Below the pieces are notes generated by a model, which made no database searches, was not told the DNA's origin, and worked only from the letters and a program-made list of their open reading frames with translations. From Paratinospora sagittata (taxonomy: Eukaryota; Streptophyta; Magnoliopsida; Ranunculales; Menispermaceae): a stretch of 64,000 bases of DNA. The stretch is taken from contig CM069603.1 of assembly GCA_035771175.1 (NCBI GenBank), positions 17,584,286-17,648,285 of the forward strand. The letters run 5' to 3'. Shown here piece by piece: positions 1-11,447 of the stretch (the stretch's first letter is position 1; each line of letters opens with the position of its first letter). The position numbers and the translations under genes were made by a program.

Positions 1-1010
1 CATTTTGAGATCTAGGCACCATCAGTTAAGAATTCATGAAAAGGATGTAATGCAGACTGTTTTAAGACAAGATATGGATATTATGAAATTTTGGTAACCT
101 TGATTAATGTGTCAATCATGTTTGTAGGATTGATGCAGTGGGTATATGAACTGTATCTTGGTCATTACATAGTCTACAATGATGATATATGCAATTGTCC
201 CAAGAAATGAGAGGAGCGTGAATAACACCTTTGGATTATCTTGTAGTCACTGAGAAAGCACTGAATGAGTGTCAAGCTCAATTTTGATTATAAATGAGCC
301 AAAAATTTTTGGATCACGTGACTAGTTTAAATAGTATCTTTAAGGATGCTGGGAAGGTCAAAGAGATCATAGAACTGTTGAAACTGATTTCAATGATGGA
401 AATAAGAAGTTCTCTGGTATTAGTTGTATGCTATAGAAGTGTGTGGAGGGCTCCATAACGATAACTGTTCGTGTTAGGATCCTTAAAGCTGACTTTTCCA
501 CTCATGAAACTAAACCACACAAATGGTGTGTACTGTGTGGACCGTTGTGTATGAGGAAGCTCTCATAGCATTAAAAATAAATGCAATTATAAAATTGATT
601 GGACTAATATTTCCAAGAACCTGGAAGCAATTGTGATTGATGAATATCACATCCAGATCTAGACTATGTAAGGATCCAAAAAGATGGGTTAATTTCTGGT
701 GCCTCCAAATATTTGGCAGAGCATAAGAATAACTACCTTGAGTGTAAATGAAAATTATTGGTACTTATGTTGAAATGATGAAAGTATTGCCTCTATAATA
801 AAAATGTCACACTATCTTCAGATTTTAAGAGTCTGAAGTAATTATTTGAACGGAAAGAAATTGAATATGAGGTAATAAATGTGGCAAGAATTCCCGAAGG
901 ATTTGATTTTATATCGAATTATTATCCTGGGAAAGGCCAATATGTTGCTGAGACATTGAGCAGAAAATAGGCTGAAACTGGAGTAGCAACTATTAGCTAG
1001 CCATAAATGG
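1..1010 (+). pseudogene. Remnant of gypsy reverse transcriptase and RNase H
   Basis: Frame-by-frame reading gives scattered matches to Ty3/gypsy pol. Around 20-220 there is a decayed RT palm region, including a degenerate version of the catalytic Asp-Asp box near 180-190. The RT connection region follows near 230-350. RNase H C-terminal landmarks lie at about 820-970: a LysSerLeuLys-like block, then a GlyLysGlyGln...AlaGluThrLeuSerArgLys block that corresponds to the conserved end of gypsy RNase H. Several stops and indels separate these pieces, so it cannot encode an active enzyme. Family assignment rests on motif order, not on an intact domain. Confidence 0.6.
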
Positions 1011-1239
1011 AGATTGTTTGTGAGTGAGAGTTACAGTTATGAGTGTACTCTCTATTACTCCATGTGTTGATATTTGTGTTCGGATGCATGTTCATTTGAT
1101 TGATACTCATATTCAGAGAGTAAGATTTATGATGAGAAAAGTATGATATGAGTATGAAAGATTATGGAATTGGTAATATGGATTGTCTTAAATTAAGATG
1201 GGATTCAAATGGTATCTTATGGGTTATGGGTAGGAATGA

Positions 1240-2060
1240 TACCATTTGGATAACCATTAGTGGACTGATAAGTCTACGTATTTTTCCAATGAACACCAGA
1301 ATTCTTTTGATAGACTGAGCAGATTGTATATGTGTGAGATAGGGAGATTTTATGGGGGTACTCAGATATTTGTCATGTCGGATTAAGATCCGAAGATTTT
1401 GTCGAGATCTGATATATGACGCAGACTCGATTTGGTACTCATCTCCTTCTCAGTGTGATATTTTATTCTCAGACTGGTTAACAGACTGAGAAAGTGACTT
1501 TGATGCTTGCGAGCATGCTCGGGTCTAGTATACTTGAATTTTGGTGGAAGTTGGAAGGAATATTTTATTTGTGTAAACTTGTCTGTATAAATAGCTATTA
1601 TAATAGCATAATGATGGCACTCTAAAGGTTTTATAGTAAGCCTTATAGATCTCCAACTTGTTGATTTGAAAGTATGAAGTTATTGTTATTGGTGCCAGAG
1701 GATATTATTAAATACACAGGGTTGGTATATAGGCCTTGAAATGTATTGTGGCTGACTCAGTTTTCCTAAGGGTCTTACCACAGAAAGGCCAAATGAGATT
1801 TGGGATGAAAGGAAAGCTCGCACTGCGATTTGTTGGATCATTAGAGATCCTTGAAAGGATAGGTCCATTGGCTTACTGATTTGCTCTACTATCACAGTTG
1901 ACAGGTGTCCATAATATTTCTATATATTGATGTTGAGGAAATATCATTCGGATTCCATATAGGTTATGCATATAACTTGGGGAGGATACCAGGTATCAAG
2001 AGGAGCAAACATGGGAGCGAAAACATAAAATGCGGGAACAGTTTTTTGGATTTTAACCTT
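1240..2060 (+). pseudogene. Remnant of gypsy integrase
   Basis: Integrase is recognisable from fragments. A LeuSerArgLeuTyrMetCysGlu block sits near 1315-1350, a decayed version of the Ser-Asp-x-Asp-Pro block near 1378-1395, and a Thr-Gly...Gln-Thr-Glu block near 1475-1495 that marks the catalytic Glu region. C-terminal fragments near 1900-2060 match the ends of the better-preserved copies further right. The catalytic core is interrupted by many stops and shifts. It is followed by the polypurine tract and the LTR, which is the expected position for integrase in a gypsy element. Confidence 0.6.
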
Positions 2061-2107
2061 ACTTGAGGAATATTCCTTGATTCTAAATTTTGAGGATGAA
2101 ATTCCTT

Positions 2108-2120
2108 AAGTTGGGGAGAT
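2108..2120 (+). other. Polypurine tract of the left gypsy element
   Basis: The tract AAGTTGGGGAGAT lies directly before the LTR start. The same tract, reverse-complemented, directly abuts the LTR of the gypsy element at 51759-51771, which fixes both the family and the LTR edge. In such elements this tract primes plus-strand DNA synthesis. Confidence 0.7.
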
Positions 2121-3082
2121 TATAATACCTCGTAATTTTAATTAAATACATACCTTGACTTAAGCGTATATCGAGATGTATAATACACATATTTTATATG
2201 TAGGAGCCAAATATACGTGTATATGAAAATACATGCTATATCTAAGGAGTATAAGCAAATAAATGAAATTATTAAATGAAGATGATATATATGGGATCAT
2301 CCTATATGAGTGCTTACAAGTTAAAAATGGAGTTAAATGTATGTGTGTATAAGCACACATGAATTAAGTGGATTGTATTATTAAATGCAATAATATCACT
2401 AGATTATAAAATATTATATAAACGAATTTGATAATGAAGTAATTTAATGATACAGAGTTGCTAAATGAATAGTTGAATTAATGAAATTGATAGGGGGAGT
2501 TATTTTATTAAGTTGCATGAGAAGCATGGGAAAAATAAATAAATGAATAATATCTCTCCCTTTTAATCTCTATCTCCAACGTTTTACAAGAAGAAAAAAA
2601 AAATAGGGGAAAGGAAAGACTAGAGAGTGACTGACACGTGATCCATATTCGCCTTTGTTTATGTATGTATGCTTGGAGAAAATGGGCTATATTCTTTTTA
2701 TTTTGAGATGTATAATTATCACATACTATATATATAATATCACCTAGATGGGTTGTGTGGTAATGTGGATTATAGTTAAATACTTTAGTTATACAATGCT
2801 TGTGATGATGGAATGGGATGATCATATATATCTATCATGTGAGAATTTGATTTGTGGAATGTATGGAATGAATGGGATGATTATCTATATATATATTGGA
2901 TTTGATTTGTGGTATATCAGGTTGTGAGAGGTCCATTTTATGGGGAGATGCTGTCAAATGTTTGGAGATTTGTGAAATTATGTTGAGGCTGACAGTGTAT
3001 TATATACTGTATACAGGGTATGTACAGTGTATAGTACACTGTGACGGTCATGATGCCAGCCTACGTCAGAGGCGTCGTGACA
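2121..3082 (+). repeat. 3' LTR of the left gypsy element (962 bp)
   Basis: The LTR begins TATAATACCTCG right after the polypurine tract (the expected TG has become TA) and ends GCGTCGTGACA. These ends match the LTR family seen at 38414-39733 and 49282-51758, read on the opposite strand. The first bases, the segment around 2980-3050 with its TGTACAGTGTATAG-like block, and the last 40 bases are the best-conserved parts. It is much shorter than the 2.48 kb LTR of the 49 kb element, so it has either lost internal sequence or belongs to a shorter subfamily. Confidence 0.7.
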
Positions 3083-3144
3083 CAGACTCATTTCTAATAT
3101 CCTTCCGCCCATTCGGGGACAAGACATGGACCAACAGAATGGAA

Positions 3145-3224
3145 ACACGTACAAATACACACACATACGCATATTCGGGTACTCTACGGTCAAGATGACA
3201 TCATCTTAAGGTACGGGTGTTACA
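3145..3224 (-). repeat. Short remnant of a gypsy LTR end
   Basis: About 80 bp, with CGGGTACTCTACGG, GATGACATCATC and a final GGTACGGGTGTTACA, matches the outer end of the LTRs at 7568-7647 and, inverted, 42632-42710. In - strand orientation it is the first 80 bp of an LTR, as expected for a 3' LTR. No polypurine tract follows it. Protease sequence starts almost at once, so an internal deletion joined the two. Confidence 0.55.
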
Positions 3225-3225
3225 C

Positions 3226-3690
3226 TGGGTAGGTGGTCTCGATGCAGTCCTGCCTCAAAAAACAAAGACTGGTTGTCTAGGTATCTGAAAGACAACCCTC
3301 TTGCCGAAGCAATCAATATGAGCGTGATACACTGCCAACTAATCCATACCCAATATGGCATCGAACTCGAAGAATTCTAAGACTCTAAGGTCAACATACA
3401 TCTCATGGCCCTTGAATCAATAATGCATCCCACACATACGATGTTAGGGTATATCCTCTCAGCGGCCGCCATACTCCAAATCAATTGCGTACTAGTCCTA
3501 ATAAGAGATAGTCTCAATCTATCTACCACACTACCAGATACAAACGACAGAGTAGAGCCAACATCAATCAAGACATACATTAAAGAATCACAAATGATGA
3601 TTGTACCTTCGATTAGCAGGTTGTTGGCCTCTGGATCTACCTGGGTGACTGCCCTGCTCCCTGGTAGCAACTAGCATCAGACTGAGCTGT
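3226..3690 (-). pseudogene. Gypsy protease fragment
   Basis: The - strand reading from 3690 to 3377 includes a LeuIleAspValGlySerThrLeuSerPhe block, the Asp-x-Gly active-site region of retrotransposon aspartic protease, preceded by an IleGluGlyThr-like strand. A second stretch down to about 3240 resembles the start of the protease-RT linker with its LeuGlyMetAspTrpLeu-like segment, but stops interrupt it. The fragment ends at the LTR remnant, so RT and integrase were lost by deletion. The middle residue of the active-site triad is Val here, where the other copies in this window have Ala. Confidence 0.6.
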
Positions 3691-3989
3691 GTAACAGACA
3701 CCCTCAGTGGACGCTGGTTCCTCTTGTGTCCCGGAGCTCCACAACCAAAGCCAACTATCACCCTTGGCGCTCTAGGTGCTGAAGATGTAGCCTGCGACTC
3801 TGCTGCGACTGTCTATTGTCCGACATGCATGACTGCACTCTGCTGCTACAAGGGCCTGCCTGAAGCCTGTACACTCTGGCCAGGAACTGGTGGCGCAATT
3901 GACACTGGGGCGGAGGCTACAGATGCCTCGTATCCGCTACCACCATATCTCTTCCTCTTATTCTTCTGGTTCTTTCTATCACCGAAATA

Positions 3990-4859
3990 CTGACCCACTG
4001 ACCCTGTTGGCTAGGTTTGTATTGAATGAGTTGTATGTGTCTGAACGGTGACTAATGTCCTCATCTGTGAGTGGGCCTGCGCAATCTCGAAATTAGCGGC
4101 TTGCATCAACGCCTGGGCGTAAATCTGTACTCCAGCAAGTGCTAAACCCTGACAAATACCGTCACTAAACCTGTCTCGTAACTTCTGCGTGCGTGGGTGG
4201 TCAGTCGACATCATCTCTGGAGCGAAGAGTGCTAATCAATTAAACTCCTGCTCGTACTCCTTCACTAACCGACTACCCTGGGTCAGGTGCATGAACTCGG
4301 TCTTCCTCTGATCTCGCTCTGACCTTGTGTAAAACTCCTCATAGAAAAGCTCTTTAAACCAGATCCATGTCTGGATCCCGTCGACCATGTGGTCAAGTCT
4401 GAGCCACCAATCGTCAACCTTCTCGACGAGCTTTAATCTAGCCAACCTCACTTTGTCTACCTCAGAAGCCTGCATGTCACCGAAGATGGTCTCCATCATC
4501 CTAAGCCATCTCTCAGCAGTCTCAATGCAAAGGCCTCCAGTAAACTCCGTCAGGCCTCTGATCCGGAAGGCCTTCATGAACTTCTCGTACCTCTCTGACT
4601 CAGACCTCTGCTCTGGGATCCCCACAGCCTGAGCTTGAACCTCAGCTTGAATATCAGCATGAACCTCGGCTGGTCCAACTCTATCACCCATAGCCATGCC
4701 AACACTACTGTGCTCCCCCTCAACTGGAACACCCTGTTGTGGTTGTCTGCTACCCTGGACCTGGGCAAGCAGTGCTAGAATTTGAGTCTGCTACTGCTGA
4801 ATCTGGTTCTGAGCAGCAAGTAAGGCCTCAATCTGCCTAAAGCGCTCATCTGGGTCCAT
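3990..4859 (-). pseudogene. Gypsy gag pseudogene
   Basis: Gag begins at an ATG at 4857-4859 and carries an early in-frame stop near 4790. A 153-codon open stretch from 4697 to 4236 holds the capsid-like core: a ThrGluPheThrGlyGly start, an AlaGluArgTrpLeu motif, a TrpTrpLeuArgLeu motif and a final LysGluTyrGluGlnGluPheAsn. These are typical of plant chromovirus gag (Retrotrans_gag family). A further piece follows at 4214-4011. No clean Cys-Cys-His-Cys zinc knuckle could be found before the protease. Gag would form the cytoplasmic particle, but this copy is broken. Confidence 0.65.
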
Positions 4860-5032
4860 GGTTGATTATGTCTTCCCTCTTTCGTAAATCTGAAATTCAC
4901 AAATAAGGGAAAGTCCATCAGAATCACAATCCACGAGAGTTGTTATCCTTAAGATAACTACCCATAAAAAAAAACATAATATCATATAAGTCTCTTATTC
5001 TTTTTAAGTTTTTTTTCTAAACCTAAAATTTC

Positions 5033-5044
5033 ACTCTGATACCA
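5033..5044 (-). other. Primer-binding site, initiator tRNA-Met type
   Basis: The + strand ACTCTGATACCA is the complement of TGGTATCAGAGT, the standard plant initiator-tRNA-Met primer site with one terminal change. It lies four bases inside the LTR end at 5049, on the gag side, which fixes the element's orientation as -. Confidence 0.75.
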
Positions 5045-5048
5045 AAGT

Positions 5049-7647
5049 TGTCACGACCCACTATCTGTGACATCATGACCGGCACGGAACCCCAGGTATT
5101 TCCTCCCTCGATATCCCCGGCATCCCGTCAGCCTTCTAATAACACACCATAATCCCAATAATCAAGATCTAAACACATGGACAATAATAGATCATCAATG
5201 TAAAAGCATACCCAAATGACAACCATAATTTTTTTTAAGTCCATAATGTTCAAAATATACAAAATCTGACTTAACCATAAATTACAACTCATCTATGTGT
5301 TAAGTATAAGCATTAAGTGTTACATAGTACAATTTATCAAATTAAATGCGAAAAAGTACTAAACACCTACGTCACAAAAGTGTAGGAAAAATGCCCGCAG
5401 CTAAGCTTTTCCCTTCCCCTTCCTATCCGAACCTAAAAGGATAAGAGTGAGGAGTGAGCTAAAACAAGCTCAATGAATGTTTTCTGTAAGTGGCAACATA
5501 TATATACATTTATGTAAGACATTCCAAGATCATTAAAACCATTTAAATATCATGGATACAAATAAGATTACATACATGCTCAATATAATGCATCATGTCA
5601 TATACAAGACAATGCATATCATTTATAAACATGCTCATGCAATCCTAACACCTCCTGAGTAAGAATCAATACAAGGGCCTGAGTGCGTGACACACATCGC
5701 CCCATCGACCTCTTACCCGTATTCTATTAGAATTCCTAGGATTGTATAAACCATAGGATCCGCCCACCAAGACAAGTGTCATGCCTAGGCGAATCTTAAC
5801 ATACACAACCCATAGAAATCCTTTGTCAGGTCCACAATTAAGGATCACCACCAGACTTATGAGATTCCCAGATTAAAATCCCAACTAGGAGAATCTACCC
5901 AATTGCTAACCCTATTAGACTATGCTCATATACATTTCATGAGACATTAAATCATGCATACTACAACAGATAAGCATTTAAAACACATTTCTTTACTACA
6001 ATGCCACATATAGAAACCAACAAGTAAAGAAACACTCACAACTTGATTGGCTAGACTTAGCCAATCCAATCCAATCCACAAGAGAGCACTAGAATGACCA
6101 CAATCACCCCAAGCACCTCAATCCCTAATTGGCCTATTTGGGTTACTTAAATCAACCAAAATCCCTGCATGAAACATGGTTTATACATTACTGAAAATCA
6201 GTCCACTAGTGTGTCAAACAACCATGATCAAATCCAATTTCATAGCCAATTAAGATTCTAAAATGATTATACATATGAGCCAATCCCATATTGCTCAATT
6301 CAACCATTTAAAATCAAATTAAACCATACATAACCCAATTGACTGCAATAGGTTGATCCCTATGATCCAACCACTATAATACAAGACATTCAATCATAAT
6401 TAGGGTCAATCAAATTATTTATCAAGTCAATTTCATCAATTGACTAAGTCTAAATCAAAATCCCCAAATTCATTAAAATTTCGCAAATTACATGGCCTAG
6501 GCCAAAATTACATTGCACTAGGGTTATCCACTAATCAAAATCAGTAAATTGAACTACTATACATCCACATTGACCCATGTATTCAACATAAATCACATGC
6601 AAATTGAATAGGAAACCCTAAGTCTAAAATCCTAGTTTAGGTCAAATACCTATAACCCTACCAATTTCTTTTTAGAAATTGGGAGTTTCACCATTTATGG
6701 ACTCCCAACATCCTCTAGATTAACATATCTCAAATGCACGACCTAATTCCAAAATGTATTTTCCACCACCCTCCTTAAATTCTGGGATTCATGAGTGGAA
6801 AACAACCATTAGGTAAAAAACAAGCTTGCATGCATGAATAAAAGTGATGGAAGGAAGAAAAATGAGAAAGAATGAGGAAGAAATGATTACCTTTGGGGAT
6901 TCTTGAGCATGAATGCATCCAAACCCCCAAGTTTTCCCTTCCTTTTCTCCTCTCCCCTTCCTTTCCTCTTCTCCAAGCTCCTTAGCCTCTTTTGGAAGTG
7001 GAAAATGAGAGAAATCACGTCTCAATGGCTTATATAGAGGTTAAGTGGCATTTTGGGCCCACACTTAAAAAAGCACACTTTAATAAAAAAACAGTTTTCC
7101 TGTTGCATTTACTTGCACTTAGATAATTAATTTCTTGCAAACGACTCACCAATTTAGCATCTTAATCGTTCAAAAGTTTTATGAGTCAGTTACCAACCTT
7201 CTCGGAATTGTGAGATCCAACCATTTGATCAAACCTGCGCAAGAAAATTCTTAAATACGAGAAACAGTGTTTGGAGTCTTATACCTAATAGTAGACAACT
7301 CCGATCAAGATCTTCACCGTTCATAATGAATATCTATCAAGTAAGAATAAGCTGAAAAAATTTCAGCTCAATCAGACCACGAATCTAGGAGATCAAGCCA
7401 TTGATGTAATCGGTGACAAAAATTTCTTCCTTCATAGAGCGAGCTCCACTGATTCGAAACACCATTTCTGACATATTTCGACGTCGAAGGGGTCTCCGAT
7501 CATTTCGAAACTTTACACACATTAAACAACTTAAAAGCATGCAAAGACACTCTAACCAACACACGTTGAGCATCAAATACGTGTACGCATACGTATACGG
7601 GTACTTTACGGGTCAAAATGACGCCATCCTACGGTACGGGCATTACA
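5049..7647 (-). repeat. 5' LTR of the truncated gypsy element (2.6 kb)
   Basis: In + orientation this LTR begins TGTCACGACCCACTATCTG and ends ACGGTACGGGCATTACA; on the - strand it starts TGTAATGCCC and ends GGGTCGTGACA. It aligns in inverse orientation with the solo LTR at 42632-45206, for example the GGAACCCCAGG block near 5088 and the CTCATGAACC-like and CCAATCAAGTT-like blocks near 6050. No gene is visible inside. The small ORF at 7413-7739 is an antisense shadow that recurs in the other LTR. Confidence 0.8.
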
Positions 7648-7689
7648 AAATAGGTGCATTGTCAAGCAAGCTGAGAAAATTGTTGCATT

Positions 7690-8600
7690 CCTGCCATTTA
7701 GAATTAAGAATGTGTATTGCACAAAATTTAATGACATGAAGAAACAAAATGTAACATGTTTAAGTGTTATCTCTTATAATGATGCATGGCTATAGCATAG
7801 GAGATTAGCTCATGTTAATATGGATAACATATCTAGAATTGTCAAACATGATCTTGCGAAGGGTATTCCAAAAGGAACTTACTCAAATGACAAGGTATGT
7901 AAATCATGTCAACTTGGTAAGCATACCGGATCATCATTCAAGAGCAAGAGGCATCAATCATCCTCTAGAGCTCTCGAACTGATTCACATTGATCTTTTCG
8001 GACCAACCAAAACCCAAAGCTTAGGTGGTAAATCATATGTGTTTGTGATTGTTGATGACTGTACTCGATTCACATGGGTATTTCTATTAGCTCATAAATT
8101 TGATGCATGTGAAACATTTATAAAATTTTGTAACAGAGTCGAAAACGAAAAAATAAATCAACATAATTAGGAGTGATAGAAGTGGTGAATTTGTCAATAA
8201 AAATTTTGAAGAATTTTGTAACAATCAAGGTTACACTCACCATCTATCAGCCCCTAGGACACCACAACAAAATGGTGTAGTTGAGAGAAAGAATAGAACT
8301 CTGCATGAGATGTGTAGAACAATGCTTAATGAGTATAACACTGCAAATAATTTTTGGGGTAAAGCTATCAACACTACCTGCTATGTGATGAACTGAGTCC
8401 TAATCAGAAGAGATTTGAATAAAACTCCATATGAAATATGGAAGGGTAGAGCATCCAACATTAGTTACTTTCGAGTATTCGGATGCAAATGTTTTATTCA
8501 GAATGATAAAGATAATCTTGATAAGTTTGAACCTATGTCTAACATAAGAATATTCTTCTTACAGTAGAGCCTACAAAGTGTTCAACAAATCTAATCAAAT
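7690..8600 (+). pseudogene. Copia pre-integrase and integrase pseudogene
   Basis: An open stretch at 7820-8170 contains the pre-integrase zinc-binding motif (CysLysSerCysGlnLeuGlyLysHis, near residues 28-36) and the first integrase Asp in a HisIleAspLeuPheGlyPro block. After a frame change near 8165 the reading continues with SerAspArgSerGlyGluPhe (second Asp) and AsnGlyValValGluArgLysAsnArgThr (catalytic Glu, near 8275-8305), then a GlyCysLysCysPhe-like C-terminal region to about 8560. All three catalytic acidic residues are visible, but the frame change and stops near 8395 and 8565 inactivate it. It would insert element DNA into the genome. Confidence 0.8.
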
Positions 8601-8869
8601 TGTAGAAGAATCAAGATTATACAATTTAACAATAAGAAAAATAAGAAAAGTCTTGAGGAGGAATTTAAACAATTTAATTTTGATGATGATAAACCCAAGA
8701 CAACCAAGATTATACATCTTGAACCTGAACCATCTTTAGAATCCTCAAAAAACTCTAGACTGCTTCAAGGTCTTTCCCAAGATCAAATTTTAGGAGATCC
8801 ACAGAAGGGTGTATCCACTAGAGCTTCAATTCAAAAAGATCAGGAGCTTGTTGTTTTTGTATCATAATT

Positions 8870-9640
8870 TGAACGAATTAAAGTGGAAAAGGCACTGAAA
8901 GATGATAACTGGATTCTTGCTATGCAAGAAGAACTAGGACGCTTTGTGCGAAACAAAGTATGGGAATTAGTTCCTAGACTTTTTCATCAATCCGTTATAG
9001 GAACCAAATGGATCTTTAGAAACAAAAAAATGAACAAGGTATCATTGTCCGCAATAAGGCTAGATTGGTTGCATAACGATACAACCAAGAAGAAGGCATA
9101 GACTTCGAAGAAGCCTTTGCTTCAGTAGCAAGATTAGAGGCAATAAGAATGTTACTTGCCTATGCTTGTTACAAGGATTTTCCCTTATACCAAATGGATG
9201 CCAAGAGTGATTTTCTAAAGGGATACATCAACGAAGAGGTATATGTGAAACAACCTCCAGGGTTTGAGGATGCTCAAGTCCCGGAATATGTGTTCAAACT
9301 CCACAAAGCCTTATATGGATTTTGACAAGCTCCAAGAACTTGATATGATCAACTGAGTTCATTTCTTTTAGATCATAAGTTTCACAAAGGAAAACTTGAT
9401 CCAACTTTGTTTATCAAACATTACAATGACAATATGCTTATTGTTCAAATTTATGTGAATGATATCAATTTTGGTGCATCAAACAAAGAACTATGTGATG
9501 AGTTTTCTAAATTAATGCAAAAGGAATTTGAAATGAGTATGATGGGAGAACTTACATACTTTCTCGGCTTACAAATTAAGCAAATGTCGAAAGGCACCTT
9601 CATAAGCTAATCAAAGTATGCTAAGGAAATGGTCAAAAAG
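8870..9640 (+). pseudogene. Copia reverse transcriptase pseudogene
   Basis: RT starts with GluLysAlaLeuLysAspAspAsnTrp at about 8883 and runs through GlyThrLysTrpIlePhe, AspPheGluGluAlaPheAla, GlnMetAspAla and ValTyrValLysGlnProProGlyPhe, to the polymerase box near 9451. There it reads TyrValAsnAsp where copia RTs have TyrValAspAsp, so the first catalytic Asp is lost. A frame change near 9070 and stops near 9323, 9340 and 9608 also break it. The order after integrase and before RNase H is normal for copia. Confidence 0.85.
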
Positions 9641-10400
9641 TTTCAAATGCACAATTTAAAATCGATTGATGCTTCCTGTACCTCTGCAATAAAATTAGAC
9701 AATGATGAAAAAGGTAAATCAATTGATTCAAAACTTTATAGAAGTATGATTGGAAGTCTGTTGTACTTAACTGCAAGTCGACCTGACATTATGTTCAGTG
9801 TCTGCCTTTGTGCAAGATTTCAATCAGATCCTAAAGAATCTCATTTAAAGTGTGTCAAACGAATAGTCAGATACATAAATGGCACAACTAACATAGGAAT
9901 CTGGTATTCCAAAGGTACTTCATTTGATTTCAGAAGTAATGTAGACTCCGACTATGCCGGCAGTCTCATTATTAGGAAAAGTACCTCAGGATTTTGAAAT
10001 TTTCTTGGAAATTCTTTGATTTCTTAGTTTTGCAAGAAATCACACCTTGTGGCACCATCCTCAGCTGAAGTAGAATATGTTGCAGCTGAAAGTTGTTGTT
10101 CTCAGGTTCTTTACATGAAACAACAACTTCAGGATTATCAAATATTTATTCCATGTGCTGAGATTTTGTGTGATAATACTAGTGCTATTAACATTTCTAA
10201 AAATCCTGTATTGCACTCCTGAACTAAGCATAATCAAATAAGACATCACTTTTTAGGGGATCATGTGCAAAATGGAGAAGTCATATAATCTCACATTGGA
10301 ACTAAAGAACAACTGGCTGACATATTTACTAAAGCCTTAAAGACCAGTTTGTTCACATTCGAAAAAAACTTGGCATGTTCTCTGAGACTGATTTGTGATG
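9641..10400 (+). pseudogene. Copia RNase H pseudogene
   Basis: The reading MetIleGlySerLeuLeuTyrLeuThrAlaSerArgProAsp near 9750 is a hallmark of the RT to RNase H connection in copia. AspSerAspTyrAlaGly near 9946, SerSerAlaGluValGluTyr near 10056 and CysAspAsnThrSerAla near 10171 carry the RNase H acidic residues. A final LeuAlaAspIlePheThrLysAla near 10315 ends the polyprotein. Stops near 9995, 10027, 10220 and 10287 interrupt it. It would remove RNA from the RNA-DNA hybrid during reverse transcription. Confidence 0.8.
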
Positions 10401-10663
10401 CTTACCTCTATATGGGGCGAGACATATATCATGATACTTTACTCTTTTTGATATTTCAAAAGGGAGAGAAGTAATATCATTGAAGCATCATATATTCAGG
10501 GGGAGCTTAATACTAAGGGGGAGTCTTAGTGACGTTTTAAGTACATTCCTTGGAAATACACTCATATCATATGAATCAAGGATCATTAGTACTGCATTTC
10601 ATGCATACATACATCATTTTATTAGCTCGCTTCAAAGCCTATAGTAATGTGTTTGAAATCATC
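10401..10663 (+). other. 3' untranslated region of the copia element
   Basis: No coding sequence. It contains several purine-rich GGGGGAG patches (near 10500 and 10518) that resemble the real polypurine tract just downstream. Such repeated decoy tracts are also present at the matching place in the - strand SIRE-like element near 46860-46975. Confidence 0.5.
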
Positions 10664-10676
10664 AAAAAGGGGGAGA
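10664..10676 (+). other. Polypurine tract of the copia element
   Basis: AAAAAGGGGGAGA directly precedes the LTR start TGTTGAACC at 10678. It is the expected plus-strand primer and defines the left edge of the 3' LTR. Confidence 0.8.
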
Positions 10677-10677
10677 T

Positions 10678-11079
10678 TGTTGAACCAATTATCCTCACGT
10701 CCCTTACGAAGAATATGTCCCTAATATGAAAGATATTTTCATGATTACAAACCACATTCTATTTATGATATTATTGCAAATATGGCATATCTAATCTTAC
10801 TTGAAGGTTTCAAAGAATCAATGATGCATAGCCAACGTATTAAAGTTCTTCTTGAAGACCATGATCATTTGAAGATGTTCGATTGTATGATTAGATTATG
10901 ATAGGTTGTAAGACCTTCTATGTCATATCACTTAGCGATATGTATGCCTGCATGCTTTAATCGATCGTTTGCATATTCGATTTAATTCGGTTACATTATG
11001 TTTTATCAAGCTTTAATCGAGAAATAAAAAAACGCTTCTATAAAGTCTTTCCGGACACTAATGTTTTAAGCAGCGCCCT
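10678..11079 (+). repeat. Copia 3' LTR, segment 1
   Basis: First 402 bp of the copia LTR, from TGTTGAACC after the polypurine tract to the target site of the gypsy array. It ends in AGCAGCGCCCT, a copy of the AGCGCCCT motif repeated in the rest of this LTR beyond the array, which supports the join to 37600. Confidence 0.75.
11075..11079. repeat. Left target-site duplication of the gypsy array
   Basis: GCCCT immediately left of LTR1. The right flank of LTR4 at 37595-37599 is ACCCT, one transition different. Both lie in copia LTR sequence, so the whole array behaves as one insertion. Confidence 0.65.
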
Positions 11080-11212
11080 TGTGACGCCCCGAAAATTATT
11101 TTATCTAGCCCATTACCCAATTATATTTTGCCCAAACTCTATGTGTTTGCCTTGATATGTTTAGTGTTTGTTTAATGTTTGTTTAATGTTGTATATTTGA
11201 TGCTTGATAATG

Positions 11213-11222
11213 TATATAAATA
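11213..11222 (+). promoter_or_regulatory. Possible TATA box in LTR1
   Basis: TATATAAATA lies 133 bp inside the LTR and is kept in LTR2-4 (near 19164, 26981 and 34798). It fits a plant pol II TATA box by sequence only. A start site so close to the LTR edge would mean a very short U3 region. Confidence 0.3.
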
Positions 11223-11447
11223 TGTGCATTATAAATTGTATATGGGTCATGTTAAAGTAAAGTATAATGCATGTTTTATTATTTATGCATGGGCCCATTA
11301 AACCATGAATTGATATGGGTTAGGATTGATTGACTAAAAGGATAAATGAAAATGAAAATTTGGCGTATTAAATGGATTGGACATTTAAAATACATGGAAG
11401 CATGAGATTGGTTAAAATACATGTGGTTGGTATGGGTAGTATGAGAC

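Larger units (their letters stand above)
1..3082 (+). mobile_element. Decayed Ty3/gypsy retrotransposon, 3' part
   Basis: The left part of the window reads as a very old + strand Ty3/gypsy element that enters from outside the window. Conserved pol landmarks occur in the right order (RT, RNase H, integrase), followed by a polypurine tract and a 3' LTR, but stops and frameshifts are everywhere, so no ORF above about 70 codons survives in sense. The LTR ends resemble those of the gypsy element at 49282-58962, so it probably belongs to the same family. The 5' LTR, gag and protease lie beyond position 1. The target duplication cannot be checked. Confidence 0.75.
3083..7647 (-). mobile_element. Truncated Ty3/gypsy retrotransposon (gag, PR, 5' LTR)
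   Basis: Read on the - strand, this element has a 5' LTR (7647 down to 5049), a PBS, a decayed gag and the start of a protease. It then stops abruptly at about 3225, where a short piece of LTR end begins. RT, RNase H, integrase and most of the 3' LTR are missing. Its LTR family is the same as the solo LTR at 42632-45206. The left border is uncertain: 3083-3144 has no clear assignment. Confidence 0.65.
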
